Made by a program: the position numbers and the translations under genes. Shown piece after piece: positions 26,333-35,243 of a stretch of 64,000 nucleotides of DNA; the stretch's first letter is position 1, and each line of letters opens with the position of its first letter. Origin of the DNA: Pseudanabaena biceps (GTDB lineage: Bacteria; Cyanobacteriota; Cyanobacteriia; Pseudanabaenales; Pseudanabaenaceae); NCBI GenBank assembly GCA_013361095.1, contig JAATWA010000001.1, forward strand, positions 372,001-436,000, given 5' to 3'. The notes below the pieces were generated by a model. It saw nothing but the letters and a program-made list of their open reading frames with translations, did not search any database and had not been told where the DNA came from.

Positions 26333-26897
26333 AATTAGTTCAAAATTAATTCAAAGAATTACAAAAGTTTTTTCTAAACCCAGAATACTAAAAGGGTGAT
26401 AAGTGTATTGAAAGCATTGCTGCAAAACATCTGATGACTCATAAAAGATTGACATAGTACAAACATTCAAGCTAATGAAAAAATAATATTTTCAATCTTT
26501 TAGGAATAGAGTTATTAAGAGCGAAGTTAATAAAATTTTTCTTGTGCATCAACGGATATACTTCTTTTTTGTCAGGGCTTGCAATGTACTTGTAAGCCCT
26601 TAGTCCAGAATGTCTTCGTAGATTTTGAACAGAAATAATCAGCATAGGTAATCCAGAATATATCACACTATGAGAAGTATCTACATCGTCCGCGGTGCTA
26701 ACAGGTCAGACGTTGCAAGGCTGAACATAAAAGATGAGAAAAGCGAACAGACGCGCTTCCAAAAACATTAAATCACGAGCAATCTCAAAATTGATCGCGC
26801 TCTTAGCGAGTAGACTTCAAAATGACTGTGAAAGGACTGCGTGAGCGATCGCATAGGAGTTAAGCAAGAGTAGTCCTAAAAAGGAAAGAATTTATAT
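26333..26897. other. Intergenic stretch without a supported gene
   Basis: AT-rich DNA upstream of the exostosin-like gene. The only structure I see is an imperfect hairpin, AGGGCTTGCAA..TTGTAAGCCCT (26574-26600). A short minus-strand open frame at 26472-26666 has no protein-like motif and is not called. The promoter of the exostosin-like gene is presumably here but I cannot place it. Confidence 0.5.
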
Positions 26898-26931
26898 GGT
26901 AAGGATGGGCGACGCTCTGCCCATCCTTACC
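26898..26931. repeat. Palindrome with GGTAAGGATGGGC stem
   Basis: Perfect 13-bp arms GGTAAGGATGGGC and GCCCATCCTTACC around loop GACGCTCT. Twelve bases of the same stem (GTAAGGATGGGC) form part of the palindrome at 56565-56609, nearly 30 kb away, so this is a dispersed repeat and not a chance hairpin. Confidence 0.8.
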
Positions 26932-26944
26932 TATTCAGGAATAC

Positions 26945-27150
26945 CGATTTTGTTCCCGTGCTTGATTCGATAAAAAAACTCTGATATCTCTACTAACACA
27001 ATTCTGCATTTGCTCCCGTACGGCTATTTCAATACCTTCAAGGCTTGTTAATTTTTCTGGCTCCCGACTCTCGGTGTCCTTGTATAATATGACTGCTATA
27101 GCTTGCACATGGGCATGAATTTCATTGTTTCCGATTCATTCATATCTTCA
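26945..27150 (-). pseudogene. N-terminal remnant of an ISKra4-like transposase
   Basis: Minus-strand reading gives MNESETM, then after a frame change EIHAHVQAIAVILYKDTE, EKLTSLEGIEIAVREQMQ and VSRDIRVFLSNQAREQNR. The ...LEGIE.AVR.QM...VS.....FLS pattern is the N-terminal region of ISKra4-type transposases. It is broken, with no continuation toward a catalytic domain. Orientation and order match the C-terminal fragment at 24981-25170. Confidence 0.55.
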
Positions 27151-27367
27151 CCTCTAGCTTGTACCTCTTAAAATCATCCAACTTTTATCCCTTTTTTATT
27201 CTAAGTATTTATACTCATTGCAAAACTGAGATGCACCCGCTGTCCAGAACCTTATCTGTTAGCTCAAATATTAATGGGTATTTGAATAAACACTAAAATA
27301 CTAGCCATTTACAAAATAGTAGATGTAAGAGGATTGAGAGAAAATAAGATACCAATCCATGTTCTTC

Positions 27368-27404
27368 AGAATCATTGGGGTGGCGGAGCCACCCTAATGA
27401 TTCT
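27368..27404. repeat. Palindrome AGAATCATT...AATGATTCT
   Basis: Outer arms AGAATCATT / AATGATTCT and inner GGTGGC-GGA-GCCACC make a near-perfect stem. It lies in the intergenic region upstream of the FkbM gene at 27526. The GGA centre flanked by GC-rich arms resembles the cores of the palindromes at 35160 and 56479, but the outer flanks differ. Confidence 0.7.
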
Positions 27405-27525
27405 GGTCTTATATTTGGTACTTTATTAAATCGCGAATCCCTAAGTTCATGAAAATGTCCGAAGTATTAGCATACGTATTTTGATTAAAACTTTTTAATT
27501 GCCACTCTTAACAAACATCTAAATA

Positions 27526-28392
27526 ATGATCAAATCATTTCTAAGGACTTTGAGATTTATCGATAAGCATCCACTAGCATCACAAAATCGCTCATTAGCG
27601 ATCGCTAATTGGTTTAAATGGCAAGTAAGCTCTCGAATTTTAAAAATGCCCGTTATATTCCCATGGATTAGAGATTCAAAGCTTGTAGTTGAGTCAAGCA
27701 TGACGGGGGCAACAGGTAATATTTATGCAGGGTTACATGAATTTACTGACATGGCTTTTTGTTTGCATTTACTGAGAGCAGGAGATTTATTTGTTGATGT
27801 AGGTGCAAATATTGGCTCTTATACGGTATTGGCTTCAAAGGTATCTGGAGCTAATAGTTTATCCCTTGAACCAGTGCCAACAACTTTTAAACATCTAACA
27901 AGAAATATCAACATTAATGAGTTAAGCCAATTAGTAGAAGCGCGTTGCTGTGCTGTTGGCAAAGCTAGTGGATCAATTCAGTTCTCCACAGACTGTGACA
28001 CCACAAACCAAGTTGTCGATAGTACATACACAGGAGTATCTATTGAAGTACCTGTTATGTCTTTAGATGAGATATTAAAAACATCAAAGCCAACTCTGAT
28101 TAAAATTGATGTTGAAGGCTACGAACCAGAAGTGATTCAAGGCGCTATCAATACTCTAAGTTGTAGTTCTATACTAGCTATTCTATTAGAAACCGTTAAC
28201 CCTGAAATTGAAGTAACTTTACAGAATAATGGCTTTAGTAATGCTAGCTATGATCCATTCACAAGAACTTTAACAACATCAAGTATTAATAATCATCGAG
28301 GTAATAACTACCTATGGATTAAAAATCCCGATCAGATAATAGACCGATGTAGAAAATCTGATAAGTATGAAGCGTTAGGTATTTATTTTTAG
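27526..28392 (+). CDS. FkbM-family SAM-dependent methyltransferase
   Basis: 288 aa. LLRAGDLFVDVGANIGSYTV (about residues 82-101) is the SAM loop; SLSLEPVPTTFKHLTRNINI, PTLIKIDVEGYEPEVIQGAI and LAILLETVNPEIEVTL follow in FkbM order. Probably methylates a sugar hydroxyl of the polysaccharide. It opens the last plus-strand operon of the locus (27526-32343), with 4 bases to the next gene. An AT-rich leader of roughly 120 bases separates it from the palindrome upstream. Confidence 0.87.
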   Translation: MIKSFLRTLRFIDKHPLASQNRSLAIANWFKWQVSSRILKMPVIFPWIRDSKLVVESSMTGATGNIYAGLHEFTDMAFCLHLLRAGDLFVDVGANIGSYTVLASKVSGANSLSLEPVPTTFKHLTRNININELSQLVEARCCAVGKASGSIQFSTDCDTTNQVVDSTYTGVSIEVPVMSLDEILKTSKPTLIKIDVEGYEPEVIQGAINTLSCSSILAILLETVNPEIEVTLQNNGFSNASYDPFTRTLTTSSINNHRGNNYLWIKNPDQIIDRCRKSDKYEALGIYF

Positions 28393-28396
28393 ATCC

Positions 28397-29692
28397 ATGA
28401 AAAATCGAGTTCTAATAGTTAGTCCCCACTTTCCACCAATCAATGCAGCGGATCACCAACGTATCAGGATGGCTCTGCCTTATTTTCAAGAGTTTGGATG
28501 GAAAGTCACAGTTTTATGTGTAGATCCAAACTTGATAGAAGGCATTCATGACCCTAATCTAGTTCTGACAGTACCTGAAAACATTGAAATCATTCAATCT
28601 TCGGCAATTTCACCACAACTATCTAGAAAATTTAGATTGGGCAACCTAGCCTTTAGATCAATCCCATCCTTAATCAAAGCAACTGCTAAATATTTTGAGA
28701 AAAATCATTTTGACTTAGTTTATTTCTCTAATACAGTTTTTTTGACAATGGTATTAGGACGCTATTGGCTCTACAAATATAAAGTTCCATACATTTTAGA
28801 TTTTCAAGACCCTTGGCTAAGCGACTATTACGATCGCACTAATACCAAACCGCCAGGTGGCAAATTAAAATATGCCGCCGTTCAATCTTTTGCCAAAATT
28901 TTAGAACCATTTACTCTTCATAAGGCATCTCACATCACCAGTGTTTCCCCAGATTATCCACAAACCCTCAGACAGAGATATCCTTGGTTAACATCCGAGC
29001 AGTTTACAGTCCTGCCCTTTGGCGCACCTGCAAAAGATTTTGAAATATTACCAACTCTCAATCTTGACAACAAGATATTTGATCCCAATGATGGCAATCA
29101 GCATTGGGTCTATGTAGGACGAGGAGGCGATGATATGAGCTTTAGCATTAATGCCTTATTCAGCGCTATCCAAAAACATCGCCAGCGGGATCTAGAAACT
29201 TGGCAAAAAGTTAAAATCCACTTCATCGGTACAAAATATTCAATTTTTGATAATAGCAAGCCGATTGAGGCGATCGCTAATTCATACAACCTGAGTGATA
29301 TCGTGACCGAATATCCGCAACGAATTCCCTATTTTGAAGCTCTAAAAGTACTTACAGATAGTCATGGCATATTGATCATCGGCTCTGATGATCAAGGATA
29401 CTCAGCATCTAAGGTTTATCCCTGTATTCTCTCTCGCAAGCCAATTTTAGCGATTTTGCATCAAAACAGTTTGGTAGTAAATGTGATTGAAAGCTGTAAA
29501 GCAGGACAAGTTGTGACATTTTCAAATCCAATCACTGAGAACATTGTAGAAACATTGACACCTAAACTGCTGTGGCTGCTGTCCCAGTCTCAATCTCCTG
29601 AGGTGACCACCGATTGGCAAGCATTTGAGCCATACACTGCAAAATCAATGACTCATCAGCTATGTGCTATTTTTGATAATTATGTATCTTGA
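28397..29692 (+). CDS. GT4-like glycosyltransferase
   Basis: 431 aa. RVLIVSPHFPPINAADHQRI is the N-terminal GT-B loop; YILDFQDPWLSDYYDRTNTK, ASHITSVSPDYPQTLRQRYP and WVYVGRGGDDMSFSI follow. The C-terminal donor domain is less canonical: GILIIGSDDQGYSASKVYPC then ILSRKPILAILHQNS. This type is common in cyanobacterial polysaccharide loci. The start is 4 bases after the FkbM stop, and the polymerase-like gene starts 6 bases after its end. Donor unknown. Confidence 0.75.
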   Translation: MKNRVLIVSPHFPPINAADHQRIRMALPYFQEFGWKVTVLCVDPNLIEGIHDPNLVLTVPENIEIIQSSAISPQLSRKFRLGNLAFRSIPSLIKATAKYFEKNHFDLVYFSNTVFLTMVLGRYWLYKYKVPYILDFQDPWLSDYYDRTNTKPPGGKLKYAAVQSFAKILEPFTLHKASHITSVSPDYPQTLRQRYPWLTSEQFTVLPFGAPAKDFEILPTLNLDNKIFDPNDGNQHWVYVGRGGDDMSFSINALFSAIQKHRQRDLETWQKVKIHFIGTKYSIFDNSKPIEAIANSYNLSDIVTEYPQRIPYFEALKVLTDSHGILIIGSDDQGYSASKVYPCILSRKPILAILHQNSLVVNVIESCKAGQVVTFSNPITENIVETLTPKLLWLLSQSQSPEVTTDWQAFEPYTAKSMTHQLCAIFDNYVS

Positions 29693-29698
29693 ATATAT

Positions 29699-31162
29699 AT
29701 GCTTAAGCAACTATCAGCACCACTCTCCGATATGCGACGGATCAAACTGTCCAATCGTAATAGTCAAAGAAGTCTTCTGCCATTTTTCTGGATCCTTGTT
29801 AGTGCTTACACAGTTTTCTTGATTTATACAATTTACAAAAGTCCAAATATTAGCTTTGAGGATATATTTGGCGGAATATCTATTTCTATAGCTAGTGTAA
29901 TTTCTGTCTACCTATGGTGTGCTGGCAAAGCTTTTGGTCTACCAATTTTTCCGTTATTTTCGATTACTTATCTATGGACTTGTGCAATTCCACTAGTTAC
30001 TGATAACCCCTCTATCCTTAAATATGACAATTCAGAAAGACTTTTAGTTGGTTTAACTGTTTCAGGTTTTTTACTGCTAGCAACATTTATTTGGTATCAG
30101 TTTGTAAATAATTTTCCTCATCCCGAAGAAAAATACAGAGTTCTAGACATTAAGAGAGGAGACAACCTTTTCTTAAGTATTTTAGTAATTGCTAATTTCT
30201 ACACAATTACTAGTTTGGCAGGCTGGTTAAATATAGATTCAGGCTCATTCTCAATTATAAGAGGTGCGATTCTTGGACTGACTGCGATCGCAACTTTTGC
30301 AATGTCATATAGGTATGGATCAGGTAAATTATCTAGTACTAACCGTTCCCTTTACATAACATCAATTGTACTACTTGCAATTGTTAATACTATTTCGCTT
30401 TTACTAGTTAATGCTCTCACACTTTGTCTAATATCAGTTGTCGCTTACTCTGTAGGGAAAGGTAAATTTCCTGTGATATCAACTATAATTATGCTCGGCA
30501 TTTTCTCTGTTCTTCATGCTGGCAAAGCAGAAATGAGAGAACTTTACTGGCAGCAAGCAGTTGAACCGTGGGAATACCCTTCTAGGTATGTGGAGTGGAT
30601 TGAATTTGGCTTTAAAGATATATTTCAAGAGTCCAAGGAAGTAGAGTCCGAACAGTCTCTTCTGGAGCGGGCTAGTGTAATCCAACAACTTTTGCTTACG
30701 CAATCAGAAACAGATAAAGGTAAACCATTGCTAGAGGGTATTACCTATGCAATTATCCCACAGTTATTAGTTCCTCGTATTTTTAATTCAGAAAAAATCA
30801 CTAGTCATGAAGGGACATCTATTCTGAATATTTACTACGGTAGACAGACTCGAAAAGACACACAAAGTACTACTATTGGGTGGGGATTACTTGCGGAAGC
30901 CTATGCAAATTTTGGACTTTGGGGATGTGTCTTATTAGCTTTTATTAGCGGTGCTGGTTATGGTTACGTCTCACTACTTAGTGTTAATGCACCTGTGTTT
31001 AGCGATCGCTATCTATTTGCAATTCTAGTTCTTAGTTACGCTTTTCAGACTGAGTTTACCGCAGGTGTTTATGTAGCAGCATTGTTCCAATCATCAGTAA
31101 CTTTATTGGGATTTGTTCTAGTGTTTATGAAAGTCAAGAAACGTGAACTTGTTGAAAGCTAG
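29699..31162 (+). CDS. Wzy-like oligosaccharide repeat-unit polymerase (multi-pass membrane protein)
   Basis: 487 aa with about 11-12 hydrophobic segments (for example FFWILVSAYTVFLIYTIY, ILVIANFYTITSLAGWL, LFAILVLSYAFQTEFTAGV). A large soluble loop between about residues 275 and 385 contains RYVEWIEFGFKDIF and IIPQLLVPRIF; the loop and NFGLWGCVLLAFISGAGYGY near the end resemble O-antigen polymerases. Wzy enzymes join lipid-linked repeat units on the periplasmic face. They are poorly conserved, so the call rests on topology, length and position among glycosyltransferases. Its TAG overlaps the next gene's GTG by one base. Confidence 0.65.
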   Translation: MLKQLSAPLSDMRRIKLSNRNSQRSLLPFFWILVSAYTVFLIYTIYKSPNISFEDIFGGISISIASVISVYLWCAGKAFGLPIFPLFSITYLWTCAIPLVTDNPSILKYDNSERLLVGLTVSGFLLLATFIWYQFVNNFPHPEEKYRVLDIKRGDNLFLSILVIANFYTITSLAGWLNIDSGSFSIIRGAILGLTAIATFAMSYRYGSGKLSSTNRSLYITSIVLLAIVNTISLLLVNALTLCLISVVAYSVGKGKFPVISTIIMLGIFSVLHAGKAEMRELYWQQAVEPWEYPSRYVEWIEFGFKDIFQESKEVESEQSLLERASVIQQLLLTQSETDKGKPLLEGITYAIIPQLLVPRIFNSEKITSHEGTSILNIYYGRQTRKDTQSTTIGWGLLAEAYANFGLWGCVLLAFISGAGYGYVSLLSVNAPVFSDRYLFAILVLSYAFQTEFTAGVYVAALFQSSVTLLGFVLVFMKVKKRELVES

Positions 31163-32343
31163 TGATTAATTTAGCAATTATTGCTTCGCATCCAATTCAA
31201 TACTATGCACCACTTTTTCGGTGCATTTCTCAGAGTGCCTACTTCAGGATCAAGGTATTTTATTTATGGGATTTCGGAGTCACAGATCAAGTTGATCAAG
31301 GGTTTAAGCAATCTTTAAAATGGGATATTCCATTATTAGAAGGCTATGATTTTGAGTTTGTCCCGAATGTGAGCGAAGATCGTGGTACTCATCACATATT
31401 TGGATTAAGAAATCCTAGCTTAACGCAAAGAGTACTAGCCTTTAAACCTGATGCAATCTTACTAACTGTTTCTTATAACTACGCAAGCATTTATAGGTTT
31501 CTTTGGCAGATGCGACATATCGAGATCCCAATTATATTTCGTGGGGATTCTCATCGTATCTTGCCCAAGAATAATTTTAAAGAAAAGTTTAAGCGCTTAG
31601 TTATATCTAGGATTTTTCAAAGTTTCGATGCCTGTTTATATGTTGGCAAAGCTAACTATGAATATTTTCGATATCATTTTGTAAACTCGAATAAATTATT
31701 TTTTGCGCCCCATGCGATCGACAGTTCTCGATTTTTAACTTGCGATTCAATCTATGAACAAGCTAGGCTTTGGAAACAAGAATTAGGAATCTCTGTAGAT
31801 CATCAAGTTATCGTTTTTGCGGGAAAATTTGAGAATAAAAAACGACCGCTAGATTTACTAAAAGCTTTTGTGGATGCAAATTTAGAGAATGTGTCATTAC
31901 TAATGGTTGGGGCAGGAAACCTGAAAACAGAAATGCAAGCCTTTGTTAATCAAAATGATGATTTTAGCGATCGCATTTTCTTTGCGCCATTTCAAAACCA
32001 ATCGCTAATGCCGCGAACCTATGCAGTTGCTGACTTATTTGTATTACCGAGCTATGGTAACGGTGAAACATGGGGATTAGCTATTAATGAGGCGATGTGT
32101 ATGGGTTGTCCTGTCGTTGTTAGCAACCATGTGGGTTGTAGCTCAGACTTGGTGCAGCCTTTTGAGAATGGATTGATTTTTGAGGCGGGAAATATTATGG
32201 CTTTGACTAATAGTTTGAGTGAGGCTATGCGCGATCGCGATCGGCTAAAACAATGGGGAGAAGCAAGTAAAAAAATTATCGCTAATTATTCATACGAAAA
32301 TGTAATTTTAGGTTTAAAGCAGGCTTTATCTGCAATTTTATAG
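31162..32343 (+). CDS. GT4-family glycosyltransferase
   Basis: 393 aa. It starts at GTG 31162, overlapping the previous stop (TAGTG), so translation is coupled to the polymerase-like gene. NLAIIASHPIQYYAPLFRCI at the start, IVFAGKFENKKRPLDLLKAF in the donor domain, and LFVLPSYGNGETWGLAINEA then MCMGCPVVVSNHVGCSSDLV are clear GT4 motifs with the catalytic ExxxxxxxE. Last gene of the polysaccharide operon, followed by a long palindrome and a terminator shared with ispG. Confidence 0.9.
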   Translation: MINLAIIASHPIQYYAPLFRCISQSAYFRIKVFYLWDFGVTDQVDQGFKQSLKWDIPLLEGYDFEFVPNVSEDRGTHHIFGLRNPSLTQRVLAFKPDAILLTVSYNYASIYRFLWQMRHIEIPIIFRGDSHRILPKNNFKEKFKRLVISRIFQSFDACLYVGKANYEYFRYHFVNSNKLFFAPHAIDSSRFLTCDSIYEQARLWKQELGISVDHQVIVFAGKFENKKRPLDLLKAFVDANLENVSLLMVGAGNLKTEMQAFVNQNDDFSDRIFFAPFQNQSLMPRTYAVADLFVLPSYGNGETWGLAINEAMCMGCPVVVSNHVGCSSDLVQPFENGLIFEAGNIMALTNSLSEAMRDRDRLKQWGEASKKIIANYSYENVILGLKQALSAIL

Positions 32344-32366
32344 TTACAGTCATTTGTTTTAGGACA

Positions 32367-32407
32367 AATAAATGGCTGGCGGCGCGCCGCGCCGCCAGCC
32401 ATTTATT
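32367..32407. repeat. Variable-stem palindrome, copy A
   Basis: Perfect 18-bp arms AATAAATGGCTGGCGGCG / CGCCGCCAGCCATTTATT with a 5-base centre. The left flank, TAGTTACAGTCATTTGTTTT then AGGACAAA (32341-32368), matches in reverse complement the right flank of the palindrome at 56479, placing it in the same MITE-like family although the stem sequence differs. It lies between the last glycosyltransferase and the terminator. Confidence 0.85.
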
Positions 32408-32429
32408 GGGTTTTGATTTCTATATAAAT

Positions 32430-32458
32430 AAAAAAGCCTCGCAATGCGAGGCTTTTTT
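32430..32458. terminator. Bidirectional intrinsic terminator between the GT4 gene and ispG
   Basis: AAAAAAGCCTCGC, loop AAT, GCGAGGCTTTTTT: a 13-bp perfect stem with an A-run on one side and a T-run on the other, so it can end transcription from both the plus-strand polysaccharide operon and the minus-strand ispG gene. Confidence 0.9.
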
Positions 32459-32459
32459 A

Positions 32460-33734
32460 TTAGGGATCGACCCAGCGATCATCGGACTTGATTAAGGCAA
32501 TTAATTGTTCTACGCCCTCAGCTTCAGGAACGCGCTTAATTTCTTCTTTGCCGCGATAGAGCGAAATTGTACCAGGAGTTTTGCCAACATAGCCGTAGTC
32601 TGCATCTGCCATTTCCCCAGGTCCATTGACGATGCAACCCATGACGGCAATATCTAAACCAACTAAGTGATTAGTGGCTTCACGAACTTTGTGGAGGACT
32701 TCTTCGAGGTTAAACAGAGTGCGTCCGCAAGAGGGACAGGCTACATATTCCACCATAGTTTTGCGGAGTCCGAGGGACTGCAAAATGCTATAGCAGACGG
32801 GAATTTCTTTTTCGGGGGCTTCGGTGAGGGAGACGCGGATAGTGTCACCGATACCTTGAGCTAGTAGGGTGGCAATGCCTGCGGTGGATTTAATGCGTCC
32901 ATATTCACCGTCACCTGCTTCGGTTACACCTAAGTGCAGGGGATAGTCCATACCTAACTGATCCATGCGTTTGGCCATTAATTGATAAGCGGCGATCATC
33001 ACAGGGACGCGGGAAGCCTTCATGGAAATAACGATATTTCTAAAATCGAGATTTTCGCAGATGCGAATAAATTCGATCGCGGACTCGACCATACCTTGCG
33101 GAGTATCGCCATAGGTAAATAGCATCCGTTCAGCAAGCGAACCGTGATTTACCCCTATACGCATGGCTTTTCCCTGTTCTTTGAGGGACAGCACTAAGGG
33201 CTTGAGGGTATCCCGAACTTTATCCGCAATCTCATTAAATTCTGACTGCGTATATTCGGTGCGGTTGGGTTTTGGCTTTTCAAATACATATAGCCCTGGG
33301 TTAATCCTGACTTTATGAATGTGCTTAGCAACTTCGAGGGCGATCTTCATCCCGTTGTGATGCACATCAGCAACTAGAGGCACATCTAAATAAGTGCGCT
33401 TGAGCTTTTGCCGAATTTCTGATAAGGCGGCGGCATGAGCCATGCTCGGAACAGTGACACGGACGATTTCACAGCCAATTTCATGTAAGCGGCGAATTCC
33501 TGCGACGGAGCCATCGATATCAAGAGTATCTTCGTTAATCATGGATTGGACAACTACGGGCGCACCGCCGCCGATGGTGATGTTACCAATTTGGACGGGA
33601 CGGGTTTTGCGTCGAACAATCATGCCAAGATTTTCGCTGCCACTTGAATCGACGTTCAGATTAACTTTCAGATCGGCGTTAGTTTCAGTTTTGCCGTTTT
33701 GAATGATTTTTGGATTCTCAGAAACTGTCGCCAT
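32460..33734 (-). CDS. ispG: 4-hydroxy-3-methylbut-2-enyl diphosphate synthase (MEP pathway)
   Basis: 424 aa from ATG 33734; a TTG seven codons upstream is possible but not needed. The TIM-barrel part opens [20 protein letters not shown], followed by [19 protein letters not shown] and KVRINPGLY. The C-terminal [4Fe-4S] domain has [14 protein letters not shown] and [20 protein letters not shown], supplying the three cluster cysteines. It reductively converts methylerythritol cyclodiphosphate to HMBPP for carotenoid, phytol and quinone synthesis; in cyanobacteria ferredoxin is the electron donor. Single-gene unit ending at the shared terminator. Confidence 0.97.
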   Translation of the reverse strand: MATVSENPKIIQNGKTETNADLKVNLNVDSSGSENLGMIVRRKTRPVQIGNITIGGGAPVVVQSMINEDTLDIDGSVAGIRRLHEIGCEIVRVTVPSMAHAAALSEIRQKLKRTYLDVPLVADVHHNGMKIALEVAKHIHKVRINPGLYVFEKPKPNRTEYTQSEFNEIADKVRDTLKPLVLSLKEQGKAMRIGVNHGSLAERMLFTYGDTPQGMVESAIEFIRICENLDFRNIVISMKASRVPVMIAAYQLMAKRMDQLGMDYPLHLGVTEAGDGEYGRIKSTAGIATLLAQGIGDTIRVSLTEAPEKEIPVCYSILQSLGLRKTMVEYVACPSCGRTLFNLEEVLHKVREATNHLVGLDIAVMGCIVNGPGEMADADYGYVGKTPGTISLYRGKEEIKRVPEAEGVEQLIALIKSDDRWVDP

Positions 33735-33848
33735 AAAACTTTTAATTACTTTCAATTAAGTAGCTGGACAAAATAAAAAACAAAGTCAAAGCTTGTAGCA
33801 ATCGCCACAGGTTTTAGGGTTTTATATTTAATGTATGTAGCTATTTAT

Positions 33849-35084
33849 TCAGTTTATCTGAAGTCGGACATGATGCGCGATCGCATCCGCTAATCCTTCA
33901 GATCCGCCTTTTGCGCCAACTCGCTCTAAACCATTGGCTTGGCAACGTTGTAAATAATCGCGATCGCCTAAGGTAGTTTTGATACAGCTAGCCGCTTCTT
34001 GCAAAATTTCTGGAGTGGCTGCCTCTTTACCGATGGTTTGCACTGACAAACCTAATAGCCTTTGTTGTGCTTCCGCAAAACGATAGGAAAATTGAGGCCC
34101 ATTTCCTAAAATTTGTATCACTGGTTTGCCAAGTCCTACTGCTTGTTCCACGGCAGTTCCCGCCATGCCGATCGCTAAATTACATTGATGCAAAATATCA
34201 GCAAAAGCATCGCTAAAGCACAGGATCGCAATCCCCAACTGTTCTTGGTAAAGCTTACCTTCAGTATATTGCCACTGGGTTTTAGCGGCTATTTCTGGCA
34301 ATAGGGGCATTATGCTTGGCACAAGTGCCGCCCGAAACTGCACATTTGTAGGAGCATATTCCTTGGTGATCGCTTCACATAAATGCATTTGCAAAATGAG
34401 ATTTTCGGCAGCTTCGGGTAATCGGCTCCCCGTTAATAGAGCGATCGCTGGCATATCAGGACTTAAACATAAATCCTTCCCCGTTGGTTCGAGAACATCC
34501 ATAATCGGATAGCCAACAAAATTTGTGTTTTGATAACCTCTTTGTTTAATTAATTCCGCACTATAGGCATCACGGGTGAAAATCTGCTTACAACGGGATG
34601 ATCGCATCATTACTGCTTGCTCCCATCGTGGAATATAGCGATTTTCATAAAATCCTGACGACGAAACTAAAAACATCGCGTAGGGAAGTCCCGTTAAATA
34701 AGCGAAAATTGCAGGTAAAACATCGCCCGTAGCAAAGACAAAATCGCAATTTTTTCGACAAGCCCGCGCCGCTTTAATTTGTTGCCATGTCAAGCCAATC
34801 AGTCCCGATTGAAAATCTTCAATCTGTTTCCAAAGATTCATATAGGCAAAACCGCCCGAGGGTAGAGCTTTGGTGGGCGTGACAATCTCCACTTCAGCAC
34901 GACGATAAGCATTGCCATCACCCACTAACGGTAAAGCGATCGCCTCAATATTGTGATATTTGTGCCGCAAGACTTTAAGGACTTCACAGGCATTGAGGTC
35001 TTCACCATGACCATTGCTAATAAATAAAACCCATTTTTTAGTGGCTTCTACGGAAATTTCTAAGTTTTCTGGCAATTGTGTCAT
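33849..35084 (-). CDS. Lipid-A-disaccharide-synthase-related protein
   Basis: 411 aa, GT-B like. WVLFISNGHGEDLNACEVLK at the start, VFATGDVLPAIFAYLTGLPY, CKQIFTRDAYSAELIKQRGY, ALLTGSRLPEAAENLILQMH and NLAIGMAGTAVEQAVGLGKP match the family of cyanobacterial and plastid proteins distantly related to LpxB. True LpxB condenses UDP-diacylglucosamine with lipid X; the activity of this paralogous family is not established. It stands alone between ispG and a divergently transcribed fructosamine kinase. Confidence 0.85.
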   Translation of the reverse strand: MTQLPENLEISVEATKKWVLFISNGHGEDLNACEVLKVLRHKYHNIEAIALPLVGDGNAYRRAEVEIVTPTKALPSGGFAYMNLWKQIEDFQSGLIGLTWQQIKAARACRKNCDFVFATGDVLPAIFAYLTGLPYAMFLVSSSGFYENRYIPRWEQAVMMRSSRCKQIFTRDAYSAELIKQRGYQNTNFVGYPIMDVLEPTGKDLCLSPDMPAIALLTGSRLPEAAENLILQMHLCEAITKEYAPTNVQFRAALVPSIMPLLPEIAAKTQWQYTEGKLYQEQLGIAILCFSDAFADILHQCNLAIGMAGTAVEQAVGLGKPVIQILGNGPQFSYRFAEAQQRLLGLSVQTIGKEAATPEILQEAASCIKTTLGDRDYLQRCQANGLERVGAKGGSEGLADAIAHHVRLQIN

Positions 35085-35113
35085 GGCTGAAAATATATAT
35101 CCTCAAATAAACC

Positions 35114-35156
35114 GAATAGTCTGAGGCGACGCAAAGCGCCGCCTCAGACTGTATTC
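35114..35156. repeat. Palindrome with GTCTGAGGCG stem (copy B1)
   Basis: Arms GAATAGTCTGAGGCG and CGCCTCAGACTGTATTC (one two-base bulge) around ACGCAAAG. It directly precedes another palindrome (35160-35208), so two different stems stand side by side between the divergent LpxB-related and fructosamine kinase genes. Confidence 0.75.
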
Positions 35157-35159
35157 AAA

Positions 35160-35208
35160 ACCCAAGAATTGGGTGGCGGCGCGGAGCGCCGCCACCCAAT
35201 TCTTGGGT
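35160..35208. repeat. Variable-stem palindrome, copy B2
   Basis: Perfect 23-bp arms (35160-35182 and 35186-35208) with centre GGA. The outer part is ACCCAAGAATTGGG, the inner part the family core GGCGGCGC/GCGCCGCC. The right flank ACACTTGGCGATAGCTATA resembles the outer flank seen left of 56479. It lies 35 bases upstream of the fructosamine kinase start and could form a strong hairpin in its leader. Confidence 0.85.
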
Positions 35209-35243
35209 CTACACTTGGCGATAGCTATACAATACATTTTATT

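Noticed and set aside
26472..26666. 64-aa minus-strand frame in the intergenic gap
   Set aside because: No motif, no start signal; contains the imperfect hairpin at 26574.
35169..35243. N-terminal extension of the fructosamine kinase (MGGGAERRHPILGST...)
   Set aside because: It is a translation of the palindrome upstream; the family start MQNSWNEVAIA at 35244 gives the normal length.
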